Both the position numbers and the translations under genes were made by a program. Under the pieces are notes generated by a model. It made no database searches and had not been told where the DNA came from. It saw nothing but the letters and a program-made list of their open reading frames with translations. 64,000 nucleotides of DNA, from contig NZ_JAAZQJ010000005.1 in the NCBI RefSeq assembly GCF_012275375.1, positions 149,287-213,286 on the forward strand, read 5' to 3'. Positions 9,287 through 17,100 of the stretch are shown here, in pieces. Numbering within the stretch: position 1 is the first letter of the stretch; every line of letters starts with the position of its first letter. This DNA comes from Dyella sp. SG609 (GTDB taxonomy: Bacteria; Pseudomonadota; Gammaproteobacteria; Xanthomonadales; Rhodanobacteraceae).

Positions 9287-9586
9287 ATGAACGACGTTTT
9301 CGGCGAACCGTGGATGGTCCGCCATACCTCTTATTACTCCGACCCCGACGCCGGGCCGGACGCTTTGTTGAACGACGCCACGGAGTGGCTGCAGTACGCC
9401 TACAACGCCATCCGAGTACTGGCCGGGATGGCGCGCGAAGGCGGCGAAGTCGATACGGAGCATTTGCCGGTAATGCTGGAAGGCATCGCGACGTTTATCG
9501 ACATGGGCACGCGTTGCGCGATGCTGGCGCATGGCCGGGTGCAGTGGTTGCAGTTACAGCACGAAACCACACCACCGCCAGCGTAG
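9287..9586 (+). CDS. Uncharacterised small helical protein, paralogue of the 12538 gene
   Basis: 99 residues from the ATG at 9287 with AAGGAG 6 nt upstream. No signal peptide or cysteine motif. The centre (ALLNDATEWLQYAYNAIRVLAGMA, then LPVMLEGIATFIDMGTRCAM) looks like two amphipathic helices. It is clearly paralogous to the 97-residue protein at 12538-12831, most residues being identical. The overall pattern resembles the small DUF3077-type proteins of pseudomonads, but I cannot confirm that family. Its TAG stop lies inside a dispersed repeat that starts at 9583. Confidence 0.75.
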   Translation: MNDVFGEPWMVRHTSYYSDPDAGPDALLNDATEWLQYAYNAIRVLAGMAREGGEVDTEHLPVMLEGIATFIDMGTRCAMLAHGRVQWLQLQHETTPPPA

Positions 9587-9657
9587 GTTGGGGTGAGCAA
9601 AGCGAACCCCAACAATGCGACGACCATCGCATGTTGGGGTTCCCCAGCCTTACCTAC
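9583..9657. repeat. Dispersed GTAGGTTGGGGTGAGC repeat, family B, copy 1
   Basis: GTAGGTTGGGGTGAGC, then GCGAACCCCAACA, and an inverted partner ATGTTGGGGTTCCCC ending in TACCTAC. Other copies are at 25580, 33831 and 39108. The repeat supplies the TAG stop of the preceding gene. Confidence 0.75.
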
Positions 9658-9823
9658 TTGCCGGATTGATACGAAATCCTGAAGAGATGCCGCTTTGCGC
9701 TTTCATCTTTTGTGTCAGGTAAGCCACGTACAGATCGGCGAACAGGACCGTCAGCAGTGATGCCGCCTTGAGGAGGGTGCTGAGGAGTCTGGCGATCTTT
9801 GCGCTCAGGGCAGGCAGCGGCAT
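9650..9823 (-). CDS. Possible small single-pass membrane protein
   Basis: 57 residues from the ATG at 9823 (MPLPALSAKIARLLSTLLKAASLLTVLFADLYVAYLT...). One hydrophobic segment of about 20 residues is followed by a basic tail. It follows the DUF6572-like gene on the same strand by about 55 nt; alternative GTG starts at 9874 and 9878 would place it directly after that gene. Its 3' end runs into the family B repeat. Weakly supported. Confidence 0.35.
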   Translation of the reverse strand: MPLPALSAKIARLLSTLLKAASLLTVLFADLYVAYLTQKMKAQSGISSGFRINPASR

Positions 9824-9878
9824 CGCTCGATGTTGGCCAAAAAAATTCTGCCCGAGATATTCCGGCCAGGACACTCAC

Positions 9879-10226
9879 TCAAGACGGTCGGCGATAACCG
9901 GCGGGAAGAGGATGAAACGAGAATTCATATCCCATCTCGCCCAACTGCTGCTTGGCGGCATTGAGAATGCGCAACGCGCTCTCGCTAGGCTTGTACTGCT
10001 GCACCAATTCGATACGAATCGGAAAGCCCACTGCGTCGGGAAGCGACTCAAAGATCTGGCCGGATCGGATGAAATCGAGATAGCAGGAAATCTTGCGCTC
10101 GAACAGGCGAACATGCCCCTCCTCATCCTCCCAATCGAGATGATCGGAAATCAGAAGGACTGCCTTCCGGTCCAACTTGGATATTCCAAGCGAGTCGACG
10201 ACGCGGTCATCTTCGATGGTCATCAC
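9879..10226 (-). CDS. DUF6572-like small protein, possible immunity-type gene
   Basis: 115 residues; ATG at 10226, 8 nt after the stop of the DUF6959-like gene upstream. The core VVDSLGISKLDRKAVLLISDHLDW, then a helix LFERKISCYLDFIRSGQIFE and IRIELVQQYKPSESALRILNAAK match my recollection of DUF6572. Such small cytoplasmic proteins are often found in clusters downstream of polymorphic toxins, where they may be immunity proteins or bystanders; the role here is inference. Base composition is lower in GC than the flanking housekeeping genes, in keeping with transfer. Confidence 0.7.
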   Translation of the reverse strand: MMTIEDDRVVDSLGISKLDRKAVLLISDHLDWEDEEGHVRLFERKISCYLDFIRSGQIFESLPDAVGFPIRIELVQQYKPSESALRILNAAKQQLGEMGYEFSFHPLPAGYRRPS

Positions 10227-10234
10227 GGTCCTTG

Positions 10235-10492
10235 TCAGCAGAACGGCTTGTCATCCCTGATTGCCAACTCGTACCACGAGTAGATGTCACCCAGCATTTC
10301 TTCAAGAGCCTCGGCCTCGGCCTTCAACTCTTCCGAACCACCTCCAGCCAAGGTCCTGACAGAGGCTGCCGTTTCCAACAGACTCCTTAGCGTGTCCCCT
10401 TGCACCAGCACGCCCGCGCCCTTCCTGCCTGGCAGCCGCATAACAGCGTTATTACCTGGGTCTGTAAGAAGCTCCACCTCAATAGTCTTCAT
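10235..10492 (-). CDS. DUF6959-like small protein, possible immunity-type gene
   Basis: 85 residues from the ATG at 10492 (MKTIEVELLTDPGNNAVMRLPGRKGAGVLVQGDTL...). The upstream in-frame extension to 10546 is less likely. The opening strand-rich half with NNAVMRLPGRK and VLVQGDTL, then a helical second half (EELKAEAEALEEMLGDIYSWYELAI), fits DUF6959 as I recall it. It is co-directional with the next gene after 8 nt, suggesting a transcription unit of small accessory genes downstream of the Rhs locus. No biochemical function is known to me. Confidence 0.7.
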   Translation of the reverse strand: MKTIEVELLTDPGNNAVMRLPGRKGAGVLVQGDTLRSLLETAASVRTLAGGGSEELKAEAEALEEMLGDIYSWYELAIRDDKPFC

Positions 10493-10621
10493 CAGCTTCC
10501 GCCATCTATCTCGATCAGGACCCGGCAAGCATGCTAGATCAGGCAAGAACGAAGTGAGAGCAGTGGGTTGACGGGCAACTCATCTAACATCGCCCGTCCC
10601 AGTCCACACCTTGTCGATTCT

Positions 10622-10965
10622 TTAGTTTGAATACCATTCCTCGCTCTGGAACTCCAACGGAACTGGATCCTCACCTGGATCGATGCCTTGTGCCTCCAAA
10701 CGCCGGAACCACTCGTCTCTCAAACTTTCAGGCAACCTGTCTCCACTCCATGGACAGAACGAAATTACAAGAGAGCTTGTTCCACCATCCAGTATTTTTT
10801 ATTGCGTACTCACGGAACTTTGCCTTGAAAACCACCGGATAATCAGGATCGTCGCAAGCAATCCGCATAGATTCGCAGCAATGGCTGAAAGTACTCATAG
10901 CTCGATATCTCTTCCAGGTACGGAGCATCTAACGTCACCGTCCATATTTCCAGTTCGATGAACAC
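10622..10965 (-). pseudogene. Frameshifted remnant of a small immunity-like protein gene
   Basis: A GTG at 10965 follows immediately on the stop of the upstream exported-protein gene and begins FIELEIWTVTLDAPYLEEISSY in frame. That frame stops at a TGA near 10856. The same protein seems to continue in a second frame (DPDYPVVFKAKFREYAIKN) and then a third (WSGDRLPESLRDEWFRRLEA...QSEEWYSN), ending at the TAA at 10622. Three consecutive sensible pieces in three frames point to at least two frameshifts in a gene of about 115 codons. The family is not recognised. Confidence 0.6.
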
Positions 10966-11292
10966 CTACCGCCCGAAGGACCGCTTCAGAACCTGTTGCC
11001 CCTTTGCATCCATCAGATAGTGCACCTCCCGCTTGCCCGGAGGAGATCCCATTGCCAATTCATCGCCATCCTTGATTTGAGCAAAGAAGACGATCTCGAT
11101 GCCGTCGGGCCTACTGTTGATCACAATCTGATATCCGCTCGACATGTATCCATCCAACTTAAATCTATCAATCGCGTTGAATATTGCCTGAGATCGATAG
11201 GGATCAAGTTGAATCTTTGAAGCTCCCGAACCCTCTGCATGGCCGAGACTCGCAAATAACAAGAAAGTCGTGAGTATGGATAGACATTTCAT
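10966..11292 (-). CDS. Small exported protein, candidate periplasmic immunity protein
   Basis: 108 residues from the ATG at 11292. A clear Sec signal peptide (MKCLSILTTFLLFASLGHAEG) is followed by about 88 residues with alternating strands (GYQIVINSRPDGIEIVFFAQIKDGDELA, REVHYLMDAKGQQVLKRSFGR). It begins 14 nt after the truncated toxin-tail reading frame at 11307-11519. This is the same layout as the exported protein at 13773-14162 directly after the Rhs toxin. The two proteins share no obvious sequence. I infer it is the immunity gene of a displaced toxin tail. Confidence 0.65.
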   Translation of the reverse strand: MKCLSILTTFLLFASLGHAEGSGASKIQLDPYRSQAIFNAIDRFKLDGYMSSGYQIVINSRPDGIEIVFFAQIKDGDELAMGSPPGKREVHYLMDAKGQQVLKRSFGR

Positions 11293-11306
11293 ATAGCGCC
11301 CCTTGA

Positions 11307-11519
11307 TTATTTAAGTGGAAGCTGCTCACCCACGTGCGCGTCATAGTAAAAGAATTGTTGACTTGGCGTTCCGAGATAGGAAATCCACCCATCTATTATC
11401 CCGGCGGCCTTCGCACTATTTTTCATATCAGTTTCGGAAAAATAGTCTGAATTAAACTCATCCAAGGTCGGATCCGTCACTGCTATCGGATCACCACCAT
11501 TAATGAGATTTAACGTCAC
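11307..11519 (-). pseudogene. Orphan C-terminal fragment of a toxin-like protein
   Basis: A 70-residue frame with a possible GTG at 11519; an in-frame TAG lies just upstream. Sequence: LINGGDPIAVTDPTLDEFNSDYF, then a helix and GWISYLGTPSQQFFYYDAHVGEQLPLK. It has no signal, and its position directly ahead of a small exported protein mirrors the C-terminal tip of a polymorphic toxin next to its immunity gene. A larger Rhs- or secretion-type protein probably once preceded it. No catalytic motif is recognised. Confidence 0.45.
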
Positions 11520-11529
11520 CCGCCCCTAT

Positions 11530-11576
11530 TACCGGAGCAGCTGCAGATCGCGTGTGAAGCGGCGTACCGGCAATAA
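11530..11576 (-). pseudogene. Decayed copy of the 3' end of the 7943-8542 gene (sequence reads on +)
   Basis: Reading on the + strand, ACCGGAGCAGCTGCAGATCG followed by CGTGTGAAGCGGCGTACCGG matches the last 45 bases of the 7943 gene (YLREQLQQAREAAYRR). The match lies between the orphan toxin tail and the hydrolase gene. It is too short to code. Confidence 0.5.
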
Positions 11577-11617
11577 GCACCAACAACCCGAAACCGCTCC
11601 GCACCCGTCACCCCGGC

Positions 11618-12361
11618 CTACTCCACCCCCGAAGCAAGCCCGGAAACGAATCTGGCGATAGCGCTGGCACATTCCGCCGGAGCGGCCTGCAACAGAAGAT
11701 GAGGACCTGGGATATCCACGACTTCGGCATGTGGAATGCCAGCAAGCACGTGCGCGCTCACAGACCGCGAAAACAGTCGATCATCGCTCGCCCTGAGATA
11801 CAAGACGGGTATCGATATCGCCTCCAAACGAGATGAGACATCGGCCCTCAGTGCAGCCGCACCTCTGAAACGAAGCACCGAAGAGCTGACCGCCTGAAGC
11901 GATGCCCTGAGTACCTCGTCAAGTTCTCGAGTGGCCCAGCGCCCGAGCAGCACCCATGACAGCAGCGCGTGCGGCATCGGGCGAACAGGCGCAAAGCGCG
12001 TGAGCGAAGCTAACGGGGACAACCAGGGCATGGGGCTTTTCGAAAACGTTGTCGAGAGCACCAAACCAACCAACCCGGGCGGCCTGGAGGCAGCTATGGC
12101 GATAGCGACCGGGCCGGAGAACGACTGGCCAAGGAGTACATAAGGCAGCTCCTTCGGCAGGTCGTTTCGTACAAAGGATTCGAGCTCGTCGTATCCAAGC
12201 ACCTGGTCAGGCGGATATGAAATCGACACAACGGATTCGAACGCAGCCCCCATGGACTCGGCAAACGCCGCCGACAGCAAGGCCAGTCCATCGAGCCCCG
12301 GGAGTACGACGAGTGCGGCTTTGTACGGAAGTGCGAGCGTTGGGATACTGCGCAAACCCAT
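11618..12361 (-). CDS. Alpha/beta-hydrolase fold protein
   Basis: 247 residues. Start region ALPYKAALVVLPGLDG, the nucleophile elbow LGQSFSGPVA, the acid LRASDDRLFS and the His of PGPHLLLQAAP form a complete Ser-Asp-His triad in the expected order for alpha/beta hydrolases of the esterase/thioesterase type. There is no signal peptide, so it is probably cytoplasmic. The substrate is unknown. It sits alone among mobile fragments, between the orphan cassette array and the second small paralogue gene, and may have been gained with them. Confidence 0.82.
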   Translation of the reverse strand: MGLRSIPTLALPYKAALVVLPGLDGLALLSAAFAESMGAAFESVVSISYPPDQVLGYDELESFVRNDLPKELPYVLLGQSFSGPVAIAIAASRPPGLVGLVLSTTFSKSPMPWLSPLASLTRFAPVRPMPHALLSWVLLGRWATRELDEVLRASLQAVSSSVLRFRGAAALRADVSSRLEAISIPVLYLRASDDRLFSRSVSAHVLAGIPHAEVVDIPGPHLLLQAAPAECASAIARFVSGLASGVE

Positions 12362-12414
12362 GCTGATGACACCTTATCCCGAATATGAGACTGGACGCGG
12401 TTAATTGGACCACA

Positions 12415-12510
12415 ATCGTGGAGGCGATGCCGGCGATTCCAGGCGGATTGAGTCGAAATGAGTAGCTGCGTGAACGGTTGCAGCAAGCGCGCGAGGCGGC
12501 GTATCGATGG
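12415..12510 (+). pseudogene. Decayed copy of the 3' end of the esterase-partner gene
   Basis: About 95 bases parallel 8435-8540 nearly base for base apart from a 6-nt deletion and point changes: ATCGTGGAGGCGATGCCGGC against ATCGTCGAGGCGGTGATGGC, then GGCGGATTGAGTCGAAATGA and GCGCGAGGCGGCGTATCGAT. An in-frame stop (TAG) now interrupts it. It ends about 27 nt before the paralogue gene at 12538, so it probably marks one edge of a duplication. Confidence 0.7.
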
Positions 12511-12537
12511 GCGCCTTGGCCTGGCAAGGAGTTGCTC

Positions 12538-12831
12538 ATGAATATCTATGGCGAACCATGGATAGTCCGTCACGCCACTTATTACTCCGATCCTGAAGCG
12601 GGACCGGACGCCCTGTTGAACGACGCCACCGAGTGGCTGCGCTACGCCTATAACGCGATTCACCTGTTGGCCGAACTGGCCCACGAGCGGGGCATCGCTG
12701 ACATGCAGAGGCTGCCGGTAATGCTGGAAGGCATCGGCGCGTTTATCGACATGGGTGCGCGTTGCGCAACGCAGGCGCATCTGCGCATGCAATGGCAGCA
12801 GGTACAACAAGAAACAGAACCCACGAGGTGA
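12538..12831 (+). CDS. Uncharacterised small helical protein, paralogue of the 9287 gene
   Basis: 97 residues from the ATG at 12538 with AAGGAG 6 nt upstream. An upstream in-frame extension to 12478 reads through the decayed 3' remnant and is not a real start. The sequence tracks the 9287 protein throughout (GEPWIVRHATYYSDPEAGPDALLNDATEW..., LPVMLEGIGAFIDMGARCAT). Function unknown; no export signal. Conservation of both copies despite the decayed surroundings suggests they are expressed. Confidence 0.75.
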   Translation: MNIYGEPWIVRHATYYSDPEAGPDALLNDATEWLRYAYNAIHLLAELAHERGIADMQRLPVMLEGIGAFIDMGARCATQAHLRMQWQQVQQETEPTR

Positions 12832-12843
12832 CCCACCCCCACC

Positions 12844-12978
12844 CGTCATTCCGGCGCAGGCCGAAATCCAGTAGCGAGGCGCCGCATGGAGTGCCTGCCT
12901 TCAAAGGCCCGCTTTTTAAACGCCCTCGCGAACACCAGGCACGATCGCCACTGGATTCCGGCCTGCGCCGGAATGACG
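12844..12978. repeat. Dispersed palindromic repeat, family A, copy 2
   Basis: CGTCATTCCGGCGCAGGCCG at the left end and CCTGCGCCGGAATGACG at the right end form terminal inverted repeats around a core of about 80 bases. Compare 8574-8766. Confidence 0.8.
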
Positions 12979-13008
12979 ACAACCCAACCTCGCGACACCC
13001 TCCGGACT

Positions 13009-13043
13009 CCCCCTCCCCTCCGGGGAGAGGGCTGGGGTGAGGG
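13009..13043. repeat. Half copy of the family C repeat
   Basis: CCCCCTCCCCTCCGGGGAGA followed by GGGCTGGGGTGAGGG corresponds to the right-hand end, reversed, of the repeats at 37863, 42803 and 45501. Confidence 0.65.
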
Positions 13044-13089
13044 ACCGGCCGGAGCGATGCGCCAAAAGCCACTCAATCCGCCACATTGA

Positions 13090-13296
13090 CCGCCGACAAC
13101 ACCTGGCAACGGCCGCAGCCAAGCAGCTAATTATGCCGTCCGTTATCACCCGCCGATCCATCGCTGGTATGAGCGCGAACGCACACGCAGACATCGTGTC
13201 GTTGCCATCAAGGCCGTTGCACACAAGCTGGCCAGAGCCTGTTATCACATGCTGCAGGAGGATACGGTGTTCGATCCGATCCATGCCTTCCGATGA
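13090..13296 (+). mobile_element. C-terminal remnant of an IS110-family transposase
   Basis: In one frame from about 13090 to the TGA at 13294 the translation reads ANYAVRYHPPIHRWYERERT, then RHRVVAIKAVAHKLARACYH and MLQEDTVFDPIHAFR. This is the typical end of the C-terminal (Tnp20) domain of IS110-family DEDD transposases. The N-terminal catalytic part is missing: an in-frame stop lies immediately upstream, next to a family C half repeat. The element is therefore a dead fragment. Confidence 0.7.
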
Positions 13297-13772
13297 TCAT
13301 GCTGACGGTCGCAGGCCGGAAACGGGGTATGGCCTTTGAGCCAGCCACTCTGAAAGGTCGCGACCGTCGGCACCCGTGTTGGACGCAGGACCGCACGCGG
13401 ACCGAGCCACCAGCCCGAGACTCTGTGCGACGCACGACGCGCACCTGGACGGACTCCGCGATGACCACTGAGTGTTTGGGTACATCGGAGCCGCCATGCG
13501 GCTCCAACCAGAAGGGTGACTGGCGCGATCCTGGCGCCTACGGCAACACACCGGCTGGCGGTCAGCGGCAAGACGGGTGGACACTCCTCGCTATCGCCGG
13601 GGATGGGCACTTATGTGCTTATTGACCCCGGCGGCGAAATTGTGACCCCGTTGCCGTGGTAAATGCCTGAGATGGAGGCGTGCTTAACTACCTCCCCCCC
13701 TTATCGAAGCTGCCCGAATCTGACTCCGTTGCTGGTCCCGATACCGTGGACGCAGCCAGTATCCAGGGCACC

Positions 13773-14162
13773 TCATTTGCCATGTATATCTTTCACATAT
13801 TTCGTAAATTCGTCCTTATTCACGACGAACTTATGGTCACCAAACCTCACCACACCATTAGCGTCAATAAAATACACCTCGGTGGGCGAGTAAATGATTT
13901 TCGCCCGCACATTACTCTTCTGATAAAATTCCGAATCCTTTCTCGGCAAAAGCATGGAGCGAAATACTTTCTTGTCAATCGTGTAACGGCAAGGACCTTT
14001 ACTACCGATCTCTTCTTCATTGCGCCCAATTGCTAGACCGACTCGAAAATCGATAAAGCAAACCAAAGCGCTTTGCTCAGAAGGTGCTTTGAGATCCTCC
14101 ATCGCAGCGGCACCAGATGAAAGCCCGATCAGCGCTAATCCAATAACGGTTAGTTTTTTCAT
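13773..14162 (-). CDS. Exported candidate immunity protein of the Rhs-M91 toxin
   Basis: 129 residues. The ATG at 14162 overlaps the TGA of the rhs gene by 4 nt (ATGA), so translation is coupled to the toxin. A Sec signal peptide (MKKLTVIGLALIGLSSGAAAMED) predicts a periplasmic protein. The mature part has a CFIDFRVGLAIG stretch, two cysteines (ALVCF, GPCRY) that could pair, and a tail VYFIDANGVVRFGDHKFVVNKDEFTKYV. Position directly after a polymorphic-toxin tip is the classical immunity position. Export suggests the toxin is neutralised in the periplasm. The family is not recognised; GC is clearly lower than in neighbouring core genes. Confidence 0.75.
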   Translation of the reverse strand: MKKLTVIGLALIGLSSGAAAMEDLKAPSEQSALVCFIDFRVGLAIGRNEEEIGSKGPCRYTIDKKVFRSMLLPRKDSEFYQKSNVRAKIIYSPTEVYFIDANGVVRFGDHKFVVNKDEFTKYVKDIHGK

Positions 14163-17100
14163 TTTTGGCAGTCCGGATTGTAGCGGGTTCGAAGCGGCAA
14201 CCCCATTTCGCGTCGAATAGGGTTCTCAATCATTCTTACATTGTCACCTAACGGATCCTTCTGGGTATTATTGTCCTGATATCCCCAAGCATGACCTAGC
14301 TCATGTCCGATTAGTACAGGCAAGGAAATAGTCTGCATCCCAGCAGTTGTCGGAATCAACGGAAGGTCACCCATCCCAATGAGTACGGCATGATTATACC
14401 CCTCGCAACCCTTATAGTCAGGAGAGGGACAATATCCGTTAGCTATCGCCTGATCGCTCGTATACCTTATTTGGTACTCAATGGGAGACTTCTCGAGATC
14501 GGCATTTATGCTACGAGCCGTCTCGGATCGCCTATTTAACTCGGCGTATGCGTTCATTAAAGTGCGAGCCCTTTTTGGATCACCCTCCACAACCTTGACA
14601 ATTAGTCCGCTGGGATCGGCACTCACAAGCGGATTATTGGAGACATAAGCATACGTATCCGCCCCACCCACCAAGCCAATCGGATCACTCTGAAGATAAC
14701 GCCCCGTGGCGGAATCGTAAGCGCGATTGATATTGTCGTTTAATCCAGCCTCGGCATCACTGTACTGTCCAGGGAAGCGCAAATTGAACGGGTACCCGCT
14801 ACTTGAAGTAGGCTGCTTTTCCCCGAATGCATTGCCTTGGTAGGCCCACTGCCACTGCACCACTCCCGAATCATCCCTCACCATCCGCGGCGTACCCAAC
14901 CCGTCCGCAGTCACATAGCTCGCCTTGGCCGTCGCCCCAACACCATCGACTACCGCCACCGGCAGCCCATTCATCCAGATGTAGTCGCGATTCGTCGTGC
15001 CGTACTCGCTCAGCAGCTGGCTACCTTCGTCATAAGCAAAGCGCTCGGCCACCACCTGCGGCGCCGTCACCGCCTTCGCAATCCGCTGCCCCATCGCGTT
15101 GTAGCTGTAGTTGGCCACAGTCTGGCCATTCCGCTGCACCACCGTCATCCGGTTGCGCCCGTTATAGCCATAGCCAAACGCATCGCCGCCGGTAGAGTTC
15201 CCGGTGGTATTGCCGTTGGCGTCATAGGTGCGTGCGCTGCTGCCGATGCTGGTAAGCCAATGCGTACCGCTCTGGTACCCATAGGTGCCGGTAGCGAGAC
15301 CACTGGCGCTCTTGCTCAGGCGATCACCCGTCTTGTTATAGGTGTAGGCCTCGATCGCCGTGCCGGTGGCATCATTGATGGAATTCAACCGATACAGCGC
15401 GTCATAGCGATACGTCTCCGTAGCCGGACTGGCCCCCGCCACATCGCCAAGCGCCGTAATATTGCCCATCACATCCCTGGCGAAATGCAGGTTGAGCGGC
15501 GCGCTCACAACATCGGTCAACGCATAATTCGCGTCGTAGGTGCGCGTAACCTGCTTGCTGTAGCCGATCTTCCCCAGCATGTAGCTCGTTATGGGGCCGA
15601 GCGGCATATAGGTGACTGAGTAGACGATCGTATTCGTCGTTCCAGCAGCCGTCAGCGCCACCGACTGCACCCTTCCGACGATATCCCGCGTATAGGTGAC
15701 CACCACGCCACTGGGATAAGTGAGCGTCGCCAGCCGATCGGCGAGGGTATAGGTATAAGCCACCACATCCGTCTGCGTGCCCTGCGTCTGGCTCTTGCGC
15801 ACCACGTTGCCGCGCACGTCATAGCAGTAGGTCGTGGTTACGTTGGCTTCCACCACCCGAGTCAGACGGCCAATGGGGTACGAACCTGTGCAGCCCGTAA
15901 CGCTATCGGCCTCGTCGTAGTACCAGGCGACATTGTCGGCCGCCTGCGGGTACGTCGCCGAAGTACGCCGGTTCAGCGCATCGAACGTCTGGGCGACCTG
16001 GACGCCACGCGCGTCAGTCACCGAAATGGCGTTACCCGCCTTGTCGACGATGGCGCTGGAATTGCCCGTATCCGGACTATGCAATCCGACCTGATCGCCA
16101 AACGCGTTATGGTCGTACAGCGTGTTCAGCGCATCCGGATCGCCAACGCCCGCCATCCTGCCGAGCGCGTCGTACTGATACACCGTCTGCGCATTGCGCG
16201 TCGCCTGATCGCTGCCGTTGAAATCCTCGGTGGCACCCACCACGCGATTCAAAGCGTCATAGTCGCGCTTGAGCTGGACATTCAAGCCGTCGGCCGCATG
16301 CACCAGATTGCCGTTGGCGTCGTAGCTGTCCGTATACGCCGCGCTCATGACGCTGCGATTGAGTGCGTCCTGCACGCCCGTAAGCTGCCCCAAGGTGTTG
16401 TACGAGCGGGTCAGGCTCCGCGTCACGACGCCGTTGTTGGCATTAGCCACCTGTTCCTTGATGCGGTTGCCCGCCGCATCCAGCGTGAAGTTCACATACT
16501 CGCCGTTGCCGTTGCGGATCTGCGTCAGGCGGTGCGCGGAGTCATAGCCGTAGGTGGCGGTGACATTGTCCGGGTCGGTCACGGTGATGACGTTTCCGGC
16601 GTTGCTGTAACCGTACTGGGTGACGGCATCCTTCGCGGACGCCGACCCGTTGGCATTGGCGCGCACCGTGCGGCTGAGCAGCCATCCGCGGGACTTGTAC
16701 GTCAGGTCAGTGATGACCCCATTCGGATCGACCGTCCGCGTGGGCCGCCCACTCTTGTCATAGGCAGCAAAGGTAATGACCTGGCCGAGCGCATTCGTCA
16801 CTGACTTGAGGTCACCGTGCTGCCACTGCGTGCCGTCGGTGAGGTAGTACTGATAGGTCGTGGTCTGCGCGATATCGGTACGCGGACCGGTGGCGCTGAG
16901 CATCAGGCCGACCAGCGGACACTGCACGGCATCCACGGCCGTGCAATAGGTATAGGTGGTACGGCGTACGCCCTCCGGCGCCGTGCCGGTATTCGAACAG
17001 ATGTAGCCCGCGGCGGAGACCGCACCGGGATCGATCTCGCAATAAGCCAGCACCTGGCCCATCGTGTTGTATGCCCATCCCGTCGAGGCAACCGCGTGAC

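Larger units (their letters stand above)
12832..13772. other. Gene-poor stretch with repeats and an IS remnant
   Basis: Contains the family A repeat (12844-12978), half of a family C repeat (13009-13043), the IS110-type transposase tail (13090-13296) and about 470 bases up to 13772 with no supported gene. The part from about 13297 to 13640 may be the non-coding end of the same insertion sequence. Confidence 0.55.

Noticed and set aside
13297..13660. Several overlapping ORFs of 90-120 codons on both strands
   Set aside because: No ribosome sites, no family, and mutually overlapping frames; more likely non-coding end of an insertion sequence.
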